DNA of 64,000 nucleotides, from positions 1,860,001-1,924,000 of the forward strand of contig NZ_SDMK01000001.1 in the NCBI RefSeq assembly GCF_004123295.1, in the 5' to 3' direction. The position numbers and the translations under genes were made by a program. Source of the DNA: Silvibacterium dinghuense. Its GTDB lineage: Bacteria; Acidobacteriota; Terriglobia; Terriglobales; Acidobacteriaceae. Shown here in pieces: positions 16,589 through 27,046 of the stretch (positions are counted from its first letter, which is position 1; each line of letters begins with the position of its first letter). The notes under the pieces were generated by a model. It did no database searches and was not told the DNA's origin. It saw only the letters and a list, made by a program, of their open reading frames with translations.

Positions 16589-18892
16589 CTACTTTTGCAC
16601 CTCGAACTGCGCATGAAGAGCGGCCCGGGAGTCGTCTCCGGCCCACACATCGTAGATCGAGGGATCGAAGGTCCAGCCATGCGTGGCCGCACTCCAGTAG
16701 GCGAGCTGATCGCGGTCAAGGGCGAAGTGGACGGTCTTCGTCTCTCCGGGTTTGAGGCTCACACGCTCGAAGCCCTTCAGCTCCCGCACCGGACGCGAAG
16801 CAAGCCCATAGCGCTGATGCGTATAGAGCTGCACCACCTCGTCCCCGGCCACAGCGCCTGTATTTGTCACATCGACAGATACATTTACGGTATCGGCCGG
16901 GGTAACGGCAGAGCGATCGAGCTTCAGGTTGGAGAAGGCGAACGTCGTGTAGCTGAGGCCGTAGCCGAAAGGATAGAGCGGCGTGCTCTCCTCATCCCAG
17001 TAGCGGATACCGCTGTCTTCGGGGTCCTGCGTGGTGTTGTGAGCGTAGGGCTGAGGCACCTGCCCTACATCGCGCGGCCAGGTGATGGGCAGCTTGCCAC
17101 CCGGAACGGCATCGCCGAAGAGCAGGTCCGCAATGGCATTGCCGCCCTGCGTGCCCGGATACCAGGCCTCGAGAATCGCCGGCACGTGCGCGGAGGCCCA
17201 GCGCAGATCGAGCGGACGGCCATTGAGCATCACCAGAACGACGGGCTTACCAGCAGCCGCGACTGCTTCGAGCAACTGCTCTTCCTCGCCAGGCAGCGCC
17301 AGCGACTCGCGCGAAGCACGCTCACCGCTCATGTTCTGCGCCTCACCGAGCACCAGGACAACGATGTCCGACTCGCGGGCCGCGCGGACCGCGTTATCGA
17401 GATGCTGCTTTGCCTCGGAGGCCGGCCATTCTGGCTCCGGCTTGACACCGAAGAGGGCATCGAACATCGAAGGATACTTGCGGCGGATCTGAACGCCTTG
17501 CTCATAGAGAACATCCGCTCCGGGACCAAGCTTGTTCTTCAATCCTTCCAGAACCGTAACCGTCTCGGGCAGCTTCTCCTGAAAAGACCACGAGCCGAGC
17601 GTATCGAGCTTCGAGTCGGCGAGCGGACCGATCACGGCCACGCGGTGCAGGCTGCTCTGCTTCAGCGGCAGGAGCGAACCCTCGTTGCGCAGCAGCACCG
17701 CCGAGCGCTCGGCCGCGAGACGCGCCGCGGCACGATGCTCAGGGTCGGCAAGAATGCGCTCCGAGCGGGCTTCATCCACATACGGATGATCGAAGAGGCC
17801 CATGCGCAGCTTCATCTCGAGGATAGGCAGCACGGCCTCGTCGACCTGCCGTTCGGTGACAAGCCCCTGCTTCAGTGCTTCGGGCAGGCCCTTCGTGTAG
17901 GCATCATGGCCGAGGGCCATCTCCATGTTCACACCCGCGGTAACGGCACGCACTGCGGCATCCTGTTCGTCCTTTGCGAAGCCATGCGCGGCCAGGCTCT
18001 TGACCGCATCCGCATCGCTGACCACAAAACCCTGAAAGCCCCACGCATCGCGCAGCACATCATGCAGCAGCCAGCGATTGCCGGAGGCGGGCACATCGTT
18101 GAGATCCATGTAGGCGCTCATCAAGGTCCCGACACCGGCCTTCACCGCAGCGTGAAAGGGCTGCAGATAGATGTTCCAGAGCTGCGCATCCGAAATATAA
18201 GAGGCTTCGTAATCACGGCCTCCCTCGGCCGCACCATAGCCGGCAAAATGCTTGGCGGTGGCCAGCAGGTGATCGGACTCGCCGATCGCATCCCCCTGAA
18301 AACCGCGCACCTGCGCAGCAGCCATCGCCGAGCCGAGATATGGATCTTCCCCAGCACCCTCGACGATGCGTCCCCAGCGAGGATCGCGGGCGATATCGAC
18401 CATTGGCGCAAAGGCCCAGTCGATACCCACGGAACGGGCCTCCTGGGCGGCGATCGATTGCACACGTGTGACCATCGCCGGGTCCCACGAGGCAGCCATC
18501 GCCAGCGGCACCGGAAAGATGGTGCGGAAGCCGTGGATGACATCGAAGCCGAAGATAAGCGGAATATGATGCGGGGACTGCTCGACGGCGATGTGCTGCA
18601 GGCGGTTGATCGTGGCAGGATCGGTAACGAAGAGCAGCGAGCCGACATCGCCTTTGGCCACGGCATCTTCAATCGGCATGCCGGGTGAGAGCTCGGCCGG
18701 AGCCTTGGGGCCGAAATAGAAAAGCTGGCTGAGCTGACCGATCTTCTCCCCGGTGGAGAGCTGCGACAGAATCTGCTGCGCCTTGGCGGCAGCCTCCTGC
18801 TCACTCATCGCCTGCGCGGCAGCAAAGCGTGCCATGCCGAGGAAGGCAAGGAGCAGGAGAAGAATAGGTGCGTCATACTGTTTCTTTTGCAT
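16589..18892 (-). CDS. bglX: Secreted GH3 beta-glucosidase, BglX-like
   Basis: A 767-residue glycoside hydrolase family 3 protein. A signal peptide ends near residue 26 (ARFAAAQA). The GH3 N-terminal domain carries AKHFAGYGAAEGGRDYE and the nucleophile aspartate in GFVVSDADAV (about residue 295). The GH3 C-terminal domain follows (GEAQNMSGE), and a fibronectin-III-like domain ends the protein (YTHQRYGLASRPVRELKGF). The domain order and length match periplasmic BglX-type beta-D-glucosidases that release glucose from oligosaccharides. It is 27 bases downstream of the carboxylesterase gene on the same strand, so the two probably form one unit for breaking down plant-derived material. Confidence 0.95.
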   Translation of the reverse strand: MQKKQYDAPILLLLLAFLGMARFAAAQAMSEQEAAAKAQQILSQLSTGEKIGQLSQLFYFGPKAPAELSPGMPIEDAVAKGDVGSLLFVTDPATINRLQHIAVEQSPHHIPLIFGFDVIHGFRTIFPVPLAMAASWDPAMVTRVQSIAAQEARSVGIDWAFAPMVDIARDPRWGRIVEGAGEDPYLGSAMAAAQVRGFQGDAIGESDHLLATAKHFAGYGAAEGGRDYEASYISDAQLWNIYLQPFHAAVKAGVGTLMSAYMDLNDVPASGNRWLLHDVLRDAWGFQGFVVSDADAVKSLAAHGFAKDEQDAAVRAVTAGVNMEMALGHDAYTKGLPEALKQGLVTERQVDEAVLPILEMKLRMGLFDHPYVDEARSERILADPEHRAAARLAAERSAVLLRNEGSLLPLKQSSLHRVAVIGPLADSKLDTLGSWSFQEKLPETVTVLEGLKNKLGPGADVLYEQGVQIRRKYPSMFDALFGVKPEPEWPASEAKQHLDNAVRAARESDIVVLVLGEAQNMSGERASRESLALPGEEEQLLEAVAAAGKPVVLVMLNGRPLDLRWASAHVPAILEAWYPGTQGGNAIADLLFGDAVPGGKLPITWPRDVGQVPQPYAHNTTQDPEDSGIRYWDEESTPLYPFGYGLSYTTFAFSNLKLDRSAVTPADTVNVSVDVTNTGAVAGDEVVQLYTHQRYGLASRPVRELKGFERVSLKPGETKTVHFALDRDQLAYWSAATHGWTFDPSIYDVWAGDDSRAALHAQFEVQK

Positions 18893-18919
18893 CGTGCCTG
18901 TCTTTCTGGCTATAGCCGA

Positions 18920-20500
18920 TTAGAAAAGCGGTGCATGCTGGCTTTCAGAAGAGTGGAAGTAGCGGGTCCAGAAGTCGAGCTTCGCCTTGTCCGCAAGAGG
19001 CATCACACCGGTGCGCTCGCCGATCTCCATCGTCCGCGGCAGATCTTTGCCGACCGGAGACCATGTGGGCAGACCCTTCGCATCCGGAGTTCCGGACGAA
19101 GCAAACGCCTTGAGATACGCGGAGGCGAGATCGCTGACCTGGTGATCGATATTCTGCCAGGAACGGTCGAGCAGCTTGAGATTGCGAAAGAAGTAAGGAA
19201 TCTCGCCCGAATGGAAGGCTCCGTATTCGGGATGCTGCGGCCAGGGGATACCGCGGTCGAAGTAATAGGTGAAAACCGGGCTGTGCACGCTCTGGCCGCG
19301 GCTCACGGCCCACAGGTACATCGAGACACGATCGCGGTCGCGCGAGGCCTCGATGGCTGCCTTCACCATAGCCGCATCCGAAGCGGCTGGATAGAGACGC
19401 AGGTACTCCCCGGCAAAGCTGCCGTAGCGCTGGCGAGCCAGCGCCTCGTAGTCGGCGACGGAGTGCAGCGGCGGCATCGAAAGCAGGCCGTCATTCGCCT
19501 GGTATCCGGTAATGACGGGAACATCGCTGCCGGCGCGGCGGCGGGCAAGCTCCGGAGGCGCAGCAGGCAGAATCCAACCGTCAATATTCGGGGAAAAGCG
19601 GCCGCCCTGCTGCTGGGCCTTCAGCAGCTCTTCTGCGGACATAGCGCGTAGATCGTGCAACGACGCCGCATGGTGGTCCGACGCGAACTTCGTGCCATCC
19701 GCCTCTGCGGCAGCCAGATCTTTGATCGGCAGGCCACCGAGCGAGAGACCGCTGTCCGCCATGGCTCCGGTGAAAAGCCCCCTGGCCTCGGGCGATACCA
19801 GGAGTGCACCGACACTGAAGGCTCCGGCCGACTGGCCCCAGATAGTGACACGATCCGGATCGCCACCAAAGCTGCGGATATTGGCCTGCACCCAGCGCAG
19901 CGCGGCAATCTGATCCATCAGCCCATAGTTGCCGGCAGCATGATGCGGCGACTCGGCGGCCAGCTCGGGATGCGCGAAGAAGCCGAAAATCCCAAGACGG
20001 TAATTGATCGTTACCACCACCAGCCCGGTGCTCGCAAGATTCGTCCCGTCGTAGATCTGCACTGCGCCCGAGCCTTCGACGAAGCCGCCACCGTGGATAT
20101 AGACAACAACCGGCAAGTTCGCAGAAGACGAGAGCTGCGGTGTCCAGACATTCAGGTATAAGCAGTCTTCGCTCACCTGGTTGTGGACCAGGAATTCGTG
20201 CGTCCAAGGCAGACGTTCGTCGGCAGTCGTCTGCATGCAGCTCGCCCCGGGATGATCCGCAGCGCGGATGCCGCTCCATGGCGCAGGCGGTTGCGGCGCG
20301 CGCCAGCGGAGATCGCCTATCGGTGGCGCAGCAAAAGGAATGCCCTGGAAGGAGACAACCTGGGCCGAGGAGTCTTCCACCCCGAAAACCGCGCCAGCGG
20401 TAGTCTTCACGGTGGGTGCGGCATGAACCGGCAGGGTAAAGAGCAGAGCGACGAGACCGAAGAACAGCGGGCAGGGAGCAGCGAGAGCCTTCCGGATCAT
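18920..20500 (-). CDS. Secreted type B carboxylesterase
   Basis: A 526-residue alpha/beta hydrolase of the carboxylesterase type B family. A signal peptide ends near residue 27 (LPVHA). The oxyanion motif YIHGGGFVEGSG, the nucleophile elbow GQSAGAFS, and the catalytic His region GAFHSGEIPYFF are visible. EDCLYLNVWTP is the family's second signature. It hydrolyses ester bonds of uncertain substrates; next to a GH3 enzyme a role on acylated plant glycosides is possible. The ATG lies directly downstream of a non-coding repeat-rich stretch. Confidence 0.93.
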   Translation of the reverse strand: MIRKALAAPCPLFFGLVALLFTLPVHAAPTVKTTAGAVFGVEDSSAQVVSFQGIPFAAPPIGDLRWRAPQPPAPWSGIRAADHPGASCMQTTADERLPWTHEFLVHNQVSEDCLYLNVWTPQLSSSANLPVVVYIHGGGFVEGSGAVQIYDGTNLASTGLVVVTINYRLGIFGFFAHPELAAESPHHAAGNYGLMDQIAALRWVQANIRSFGGDPDRVTIWGQSAGAFSVGALLVSPEARGLFTGAMADSGLSLGGLPIKDLAAAEADGTKFASDHHAASLHDLRAMSAEELLKAQQQGGRFSPNIDGWILPAAPPELARRRAGSDVPVITGYQANDGLLSMPPLHSVADYEALARQRYGSFAGEYLRLYPAASDAAMVKAAIEASRDRDRVSMYLWAVSRGQSVHSPVFTYYFDRGIPWPQHPEYGAFHSGEIPYFFRNLKLLDRSWQNIDHQVSDLASAYLKAFASSGTPDAKGLPTWSPVGKDLPRTMEIGERTGVMPLADKAKLDFWTRYFHSSESQHAPLF

Positions 20501-20843
20501 GCGGGGCCGGTTCCTTGCGGGAAGATGACAGCGCGCAACCCAGCAAGATACTCCAGGACGACAGCAGTTGTATCGCAGACTTTCGCTGCTTCGCGCATCG
20601 GATCACTGACAACGACCACTCCCGATGATCGGGAGATGACCTGTTGTGCGTTCCTGCTCGCCATACCTGGATGGATCACGAGGTTCATGCCTCCCGTCCA
20701 AGCGAAGCTTGGACGGGGCACCCATTTCCTCGCAGGAGTAAAGGCGGATGGACGACTCAACGCTCAATCGCGACTAGCGGGAGCGGAGGCCGAAGGCGAA
20801 TCGCCCCGTGCGAAGCAGCCGAAGGACTGGACGGCCAGTCCTT
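20501..20843. other. Non-coding stretch upstream of the carboxylesterase
   Basis: About 340 bases with no convincing gene. It should hold the promoter of the esterase/GH3 unit, though I see no clear -35/-10 pair. The distal half is repeat DNA: a perfect 10-bp hairpin at 20694-20716 followed by GGGCACCCATTTCC, then a copy of the GGAGCGG...CCGTCCAG-type repeat (about 20776-20843) that recurs at 22489, 51523 and 54908. An 87-codon frame on the minus strand covers it but reads through these repeats and looks accidental. Confidence 0.6.
20694..20724. repeat. REP-like hairpin with GGGCACCC flank
   Basis: CCGTCCAAGC (20694-20703) and GCTTGGACGG (20707-20716) form a 10-bp stem with a GAA loop, followed by GGCACCCATTTCC. 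The same flank follows the hairpin at 40322-40343, although the stem sequence there is different. Confidence 0.7.
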
Positions 20844-20844
20844 G

Positions 20845-21105
20845 GGTGTATCCACATATAGCTGGTCTGAAAATAAAGAACGTACCCTTATCGTTGTCAT
20901 CCCGACCGGAGCATAGCGCAGTGGAGGGACCTGCGGTTTTGTTGAGCCCGCAACACTCCGGCTCGCGACCAACGGAAGCGAAGGCCGAAGGCACATTCGC
21001 CCTGCGCGCAGCAGAACCGCAGGTTTCTCCACTCCGCAGGACGATGAAACGGTCCTGCTCCGGTCGAAAGGACAGCCTTTTACGATCGCTCTATGGGGAT
21101 ACACC
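20845..21105 (+). mobile_element. 261-bp MITE-like element, copy 1
   Basis: A non-coding element with terminal inverted repeats GGGTGTATCC...GGATACACCC; allowing two mismatches they extend to about 18 bases. Inside, two related arms in inverted orientation (the first with GGAGGGACCTGCGG at about 20926-20939, the second with CCGCAGGTTTCTCCAC at about 21020-21035) would let the whole unit fold back. It is flanked by CTTG on the left and CTAG on the right, the latter containing the TAG stop of the LOG-family gene. A near-identical copy of the same length lies inverted at 44190-44450. No transposase is encoded, so it would depend on one elsewhere; the 4-base CTAG target recalls the YTAR preference of IS5-group elements, but that link is inferred. 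Confidence 0.85.
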
Positions 21106-22062
21106 CTAGCCCTTGGTCTTTGCGATCTCGGGCGAGACAGCGGCTTCGTCTTCCGCCTCGGCGGCGGCGCGCGCGGCTTCGGGCTCGAGATGGTTCCGCG
21201 TGAGACCATCGCGGAGCAACTCGAACGCAGCCTCCGGCGTATCGGCAAAGGTAAAGAGCTCGCGGTCGCGCGGCGAAATCGCTCCCTTGTCCACCAGTAC
21301 GTCGAGGTTGATCACGTCCTTCCAGTACGAAGACCCGTACATGATGACGGTGATCTTCTTGGCCAGCTTGCCGGTCTGCGCCAGCGTCAGCAGCTCGAAC
21401 ATCTCGTCGAGGGTGCCGAAGCCTCCGGGGAAGACCACCAGCGCTTTCGCAAGATAGGCGAACCAGTACTTGCGCATGAAGAAGTAGTGGAACTCGAAGT
21501 TGAGCTCGGGCGTGATATACGGGTTCGGAAACTGCTCGAAGGGCAGCCGGATGTTGAGGCCGATGCTCTTGCCGCCGGCTTCGTAGGCGCCGCGGTTCGC
21601 GGCTTCCATGATGCCAGGCCCACCGCCCGAGGTAACGACGAAGCGATGGCGGCGGAATTTGAGGCTGCCGGCCCAATCGGTGAGCAGATGCGCCAGGCGG
21701 CGCGCATCCTCATAGTAGTGAGCCATCTCGACGGCGGCCTCGGCCCGGCGGCGGCTGAGCTCGGTCGCGGTACCCTGCGTCAGCTCCGGCTCGGAGGCCG
21801 GCTGCTCTTCCTGCGGCGCGCGGGCCACGGAGCCGGTGTTTTCGAGCAGCTCGAGCTGGCGGCTGGCCTCATCGAGGGCGCGAAAGCGGGCCGAGCCGAA
21901 GAACACGACCGTGTCCTGAATGCGCTCATGACGGAAGCGCGCAAGCGGCTCGGAGTATTCCGAGAGGATGCGGATGATGCGGCCGTCCGCACTGTTTAAA
22001 AAACCAGGGTTTTCGTATGCAAGAGGTGCGGCTTCAAGCGGACTGGGAACTTTAGGGTCCAT
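21106..22062 (-). CDS. LOG-family nucleotide 5'-monophosphate phosphoribohydrolase
   Basis: A 318-residue protein of the LOG/TIGR00730 family, often mislabelled lysine decarboxylase. The two diagnostic motifs are SGGGPGIMEAANRGAYEAGG and PGGFGTLDEMFE, which form the Rossmann-like nucleotide site and active site. Family members cleave nucleoside monophosphates to base plus ribose 5-phosphate (for cytokinins in plants, AMP-like substrates in bacteria). An extra N-terminal region of about 120 residues, rich in Glu/Ala, precedes the core and is typical of the longer bacterial group. Its TAG stop forms the CTAG site at which the 261-bp element is inserted. Confidence 0.9.
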   Translation of the reverse strand: MDPKVPSPLEAAPLAYENPGFLNSADGRIIRILSEYSEPLARFRHERIQDTVVFFGSARFRALDEASRQLELLENTGSVARAPQEEQPASEPELTQGTATELSRRRAEAAVEMAHYYEDARRLAHLLTDWAGSLKFRRHRFVVTSGGGPGIMEAANRGAYEAGGKSIGLNIRLPFEQFPNPYITPELNFEFHYFFMRKYWFAYLAKALVVFPGGFGTLDEMFELLTLAQTGKLAKKITVIMYGSSYWKDVINLDVLVDKGAISPRDRELFTFADTPEAAFELLRDGLTRNHLEPEAARAAAEAEDEAAVSPEIAKTKG

Positions 22063-22096
22063 GATCTTCCCGTACAGCGGCGATCCGATGCTGCGG

Positions 22097-22423
22097 TCAG
22101 CCTTCGTTGTAATGGAGGGCGTCGTGAATGGCGATCCATATGTTGAGCAGGCCGAGGCCGGAGACCAGTCCGCGCGTGATGCCGCTGAGGGCTAAGTGCG
22201 AGAGGCTGGGAACCGCGGCGAGCAGGTGATTGTCGTCCCAGAGATGGAGCCAGGGCAGAACGACGAGAATGAGTCCGAGATAAAGCCGGACAATGACGCG
22301 GATGAAGAGGTCGAGCCGCTGCAGCCAGCGCGGGATGCGACGTGGGGCCGCCGGAGGTTCCATACGAGGTGGAAGCGGAGCGGTCGGCGGCTGCGGAGTA
22401 AACAGGTTCGGCTGGTGCGCCAT
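22097..22423 (-). CDS. Small membrane protein of unknown function
   Basis: A 108-residue protein. The first 30 residues are rich in Pro (FTPQPPTAPLPPR) and probably cytoplasmic; then come a hydrophobic segment (LYLGLILVVLPWLHLW) and a second weaker one (GLVSGLGLLNIWIAIHDAL). The ATG was chosen because AGGAG lies 5 bases upstream; the frame is open 12 codons further. It lies 34 bases upstream of the LOG-family gene on the same strand and may be co-transcribed. I do not recognise a family. Confidence 0.7.
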   Translation of the reverse strand: MAHQPNLFTPQPPTAPLPPRMEPPAAPRRIPRWLQRLDLFIRVIVRLYLGLILVVLPWLHLWDDNHLLAAVPSLSHLALSGITRGLVSGLGLLNIWIAIHDALHYNEG

Positions 22424-22488
22424 GCGATCTCCTGATTCTATCGAAAGAGGAAGAAGCACGCCGGGTGCGCGCTTTCCAGGAAGTCCGG

Positions 22489-22548
22489 AACGCAGCCAGC
22501 GGGAGCGGGGGACCGACGGCTCAGGCCTGGACAGCCAGTCCCGCTCTG
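22489..22548. repeat. Dispersed intergenic repeat, GGAGCGG/CCGTCCAG family
   Basis: The stretch with CAGCGGGAGCGG and CCTGGACAGCCAGTCC resembles sequences at about 20776-20843 (same orientation) and, inverted, at 51523-51595 and 54908-54960. All four copies are intergenic, roughly 55-75 bases, and diverged from one another. Confidence 0.6.
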
Positions 22549-22558
22549 AACGGAGCAG

Positions 22559-22589
22559 AAAAGGCGCCGGAGAGCATCCGGCGCCTTTT
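22559..22589. terminator. Rho-independent terminator after typA
   Basis: AAAAGGCGCCGG (22559-22570) and CCGGCGCCTTTT (22578-22589) form a perfect 12-bp stem with a 7-base loop. T runs occur on both strands, so it can act for typA on the minus strand and is potentially bidirectional. Confidence 0.9.
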
Positions 22590-22608
22590 CTTTTGTGTTC
22601 GGCAGAAT

Positions 22609-24417
<1,809 letters not shown>

Positions 24418-24493
24418 AGGGATTTCCTAATCTCTCTCTCTTGTTCGTTCGGGCTCCTGATCGCTCGGGGCCCGGGGTATGTTTGAAAAATCT

Positions 24494-25018
24494 TTATCGT
24501 GCGCGGTCTTCGTCGATGGCGGCGAAGATGGCATTCAGCTCGAGGTGTACGGGACCGGCATCGAAGACGCCTGTTTCCACCCACTCGCCACCCGAGCAGT
24601 CGAAGCCCTTGCGCGTGGCCGGGTCAACAACCCAGATATTTTCGACGCCCATGCGGCGATAGTCTTCCAGCCGCTCGGCATAGCGGGGAATCCGGTCTTC
24701 GGGGGAAAGAATCTCGATGACGGCCACCGGAGGCGTCTGGATCACCTGCTCACGCGGAGCCTGGCGCGAGACGAAGCAGAGATCGGCAATGCGAAAGCGG
24801 GTGCCCGAAACCTGGACACGAATCCCGGGAAATACGAGAACGCCCCAGGCCAGCTCATAGGCCATGCACCAGCGGATAAGCCAGCGTTGCAGCTCCGAGT
24901 GATCCAGTTCGCCCAAGTTCCGCTCCTCGACCACCCCGTCTACGTAGTCGCAGTCCGGCCTGTAGCTCGTATGCAGATACTCGCTCACGGAGATCGGAAG
25001 TGGGGTTGCGGCAGCCAT
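24494..25018 (-). CDS. Uma2-family (DUF820) protein
   Basis: A 174-residue protein of the Uma2/DUF820 family, which has a PD-(D/E)XK nuclease-like fold. Family landmarks are the start SVSEYLHTSYRPDCDYVDG, RIADLCFVSR (catalytic-type Asp), PPVAVIEILSPEDRI (Glu), and IWVVDPATRKG near the C-terminus. Such genes are numerous in Acidobacteria and cyanobacteria, and their function is not established. It ends 76 bases upstream of typA on the same strand. Confidence 0.88.
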   Translation of the reverse strand: MAAATPLPISVSEYLHTSYRPDCDYVDGVVEERNLGELDHSELQRWLIRWCMAYELAWGVLVFPGIRVQVSGTRFRIADLCFVSRQAPREQVIQTPPVAVIEILSPEDRIPRYAERLEDYRRMGVENIWVVDPATRKGFDCSGGEWVETGVFDAGPVHLELNAIFAAIDEDRAR

Positions 25019-25048
25019 CCTGTTTCCAGTTTACCAGCCGGGCTGAAA

Positions 25049-26344
25049 TTACTCGTATTTCAGCGATTCCACCGGGTCCATCTGGGCTGCGCGGTTGGCC
25101 GGCAGGGTTCCGAAGATGATGCCCACCGCCGTCGAGGTCACCAGCGCGATGACCACCGCCCAGATGCTGATCGGGATGCTGTAATCGGTGAAAATCCGGA
25201 TGGAAACCGGCAGCGCAAGGCCCAGCAGCGTGCCCACTACGCCGCCCGAGAGCGAGATGAAGATCGCCTCGATGAGGAACTGCAGCTTGATCTCCCGCGC
25301 CGTAGCGCCCAGCGCCTTGCGGATGCCGATCTCGCGGATACGCGAGCGCACCGTGGCCAGCATGATATTCATGATGCCCACGCCGCCCACGGCCAGCGTC
25401 ACCGCCGAAACCAGCACCAGCATCACCGTGAGTCCATTCGCGATCTTGGCCGCTGTAGTCAGCAACGAAGTCAGCGTCGTGGTCCTGTAGACCGAGCTCG
25501 GCATGTGCCGCGCATGGACCACGTCGACGATTTCCTTCGAGGCCTCTTCGACGTCATTGGGGTCGCGGATCGAGAAGAAAATCTGCTTTACGTTGTCCGT
25601 ACCGGTGAAGTAGCGACCAACGGAATACGGAATCAGGATGGTCTCGTCGGCGATCTCTGACTGGCCGAAGGTATCCACGCTCTCCTTGAAGGTTCCGACA
25701 ATCGTGAACGGGATGCCGGAGAGCTGGAAGGTCTGGTTGATCGCCGCGGCGTCGCTGCCGAACATCTCGCGGGCAAAGGGCTCCGTGACCACGGCGGCCT
25801 TGGTGTGCGTGGTCTCGTCCTCACCGTCAAAGAAGCGGCCGGTGAGCACGATCAGATTGCGGACATCGCGGTACTCCGGGCTCACGCCGAGCACCAGCAC
25901 GTCCTTGGCCACGCCGCCGGGGAAGCTCACCCGGTCGTGCATCTCGAGCATGGGCGAGGACTTGGCCACGTCGGTGACCTGCTCGTCAACGGCGCGCTCG
26001 TCGTCGAGCGTCAGGTAGTCGTTGCGGTATTCGTTGATGTTGCCAGCGCCGCCGCCCTCGTATTCGAGCATGACCATGTTGGTGCCGATCTTCTGCAGCA
26101 ACCCGAGAACGTATTCCTTGCCGGTACTGCCGATGGTGAAGACCAGGATGACCGAAGCCGAGCCGATGACCATGCCGAGCGCGGTCAGGGCAAAACGGAT
26201 CTTGCTGACCTTGAAGCTGTCGATGGCAAGCTTGACGATCTCGCTGAGGAGCATGGTCCGCTTGGCGCTGGCCAGGGTCTTCTCAAAGGATCGGCGGCTA
26301 CGGGAGCGCGCGGGAGGGCCGGGCTGGACTTCGGTCGTGGGCAT
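25049..26344 (-). CDS. MacB/FtsX-type ABC transporter permease
   Basis: A 431-residue permease. After a basic N-terminus (PPARSRSRRS) come a first membrane helix (ALTALGMVIGSASVILVFTI), a large extracytoplasmic MacB core domain (about residues 65-300) and three C-terminal helices of the FtsX domain, including VRSRIREIGIRKALGA, a conserved cytoplasmic loop. Such permeases pair with a MacB-like ATPase for export of lipoproteins, peptides or drugs, but none is adjacent, so the partner must be elsewhere. The N-terminal 30 residues may be an extension: a second ATG at 26254 starts MLLSEIVK. It is divergent from the ECF sigma gene. Confidence 0.88.
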   Translation of the reverse strand: MPTTEVQPGPPARSRSRRSFEKTLASAKRTMLLSEIVKLAIDSFKVSKIRFALTALGMVIGSASVILVFTIGSTGKEYVLGLLQKIGTNMVMLEYEGGGAGNINEYRNDYLTLDDERAVDEQVTDVAKSSPMLEMHDRVSFPGGVAKDVLVLGVSPEYRDVRNLIVLTGRFFDGEDETTHTKAAVVTEPFAREMFGSDAAAINQTFQLSGIPFTIVGTFKESVDTFGQSEIADETILIPYSVGRYFTGTDNVKQIFFSIRDPNDVEEASKEIVDVVHARHMPSSVYRTTTLTSLLTTAAKIANGLTVMLVLVSAVTLAVGGVGIMNIMLATVRSRIREIGIRKALGATAREIKLQFLIEAIFISLSGGVVGTLLGLALPVSIRIFTDYSIPISIWAVVIALVTSTAVGIIFGTLPANRAAQMDPVESLKYE

Positions 26345-26491
26345 ACGCTTCTACTCTATTGATCGTACTCGCGTGGCCGGAGATTCAGAAGGACAGCAGC
26401 CGTACCGGTTTCCGGGAGTATTTCTTCAAAAAACAGCGCACGGCGCGAACCTTTTGCCGCTTTGCCCCGAATATGGGAGCGGAGACAGCAC

Positions 26492-27046
26492 TTGGCTGAC
26501 GATCTCGAAACCTGGCAGCGGATCCTGGCGCGCGACGCCGACGCCTTCGACAGCTTCTATCGCGAGCATGCTCCGCGCCTCACTGCTTTCCTCCGCCAAG
26601 TCACCGGCAGCCGGCAGGCGGCCGAAGATGTGGCCCAGGAGACCTTCTCCCAGATGTGGAGCCGGCCGAACGGCTACCAGCCCGGCCGTGGGGCACTCAA
26701 GGCGTATCTTTTCGGCGCGGCCCGGAAACGAGCGTCGGAGTGGTGGCGCAGCCAGCGGCCCACGGAGCGGTTGGAGGAAGGGCTGCATGAAGGCGGTACA
26801 GGCCGGAGTTCCAGCGCGGAATCTCAGGCACAAATAAAAGATGCCCTGGAGCGCCTGTTACCAGAGCAGCGCGCGCTGCTCTGGCTGCGCGAGGTCGAAG
26901 GCCAGTCCTACGCCGAGCTGGCGGAAATTCTGGGCGTGCCCATAGGCACGGTGCGATCACGGCTGTTCGCCGCCCGTGAGGCTCTGCGGGAGACGTGGCA
27001 CGCGCAACGGCCGGGAACCACATCGGAGAAAGGCAGAAGGGTATGA
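26492..27046 (+). CDS. ECF RNA polymerase sigma factor
   Basis: A 184-residue sigma-70 family ECF factor. Region 2 spans about residues 12-80 (DAFDSFYREHAPRLTAFLRQ, then AAEDVAQETF). Region 4 covers about 125-170 (LPEQRALLWLREVEGQSYAE, then GVPIGTVRSRLFAAR, the DNA-recognition helix). The TTG start was chosen because GGAGA precedes it and similarity begins there; another TTG lies ten codons upstream. Its stop overlaps the next gene's ATG, and the product of that gene has an anti-sigma zinc motif, so the pair should be co-expressed and mutually regulated. Confidence 0.9.
   Translation: MADDLETWQRILARDADAFDSFYREHAPRLTAFLRQVTGSRQAAEDVAQETFSQMWSRPNGYQPGRGALKAYLFGAARKRASEWWRSQRPTERLEEGLHEGGTGRSSSAESQAQIKDALERLLPEQRALLWLREVEGQSYAELAEILGVPIGTVRSRLFAAREALRETWHAQRPGTTSEKGRRV

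Noticed and set aside
16595-18688. A 697-codon open frame opposite the GH3 gene
   Set aside because: It lies antisense to a gene with clear GH3 motifs, has no recognisable domain, and is the kind of shadow frame expected in GC-rich DNA.
20497-20760. An 87-codon minus-strand frame overlapping the esterase start
   Set aside because: Its 5' part reads through a repeat hairpin and its composition shows no protein-like pattern; the 4-base overlap with the esterase ATG looks accidental.
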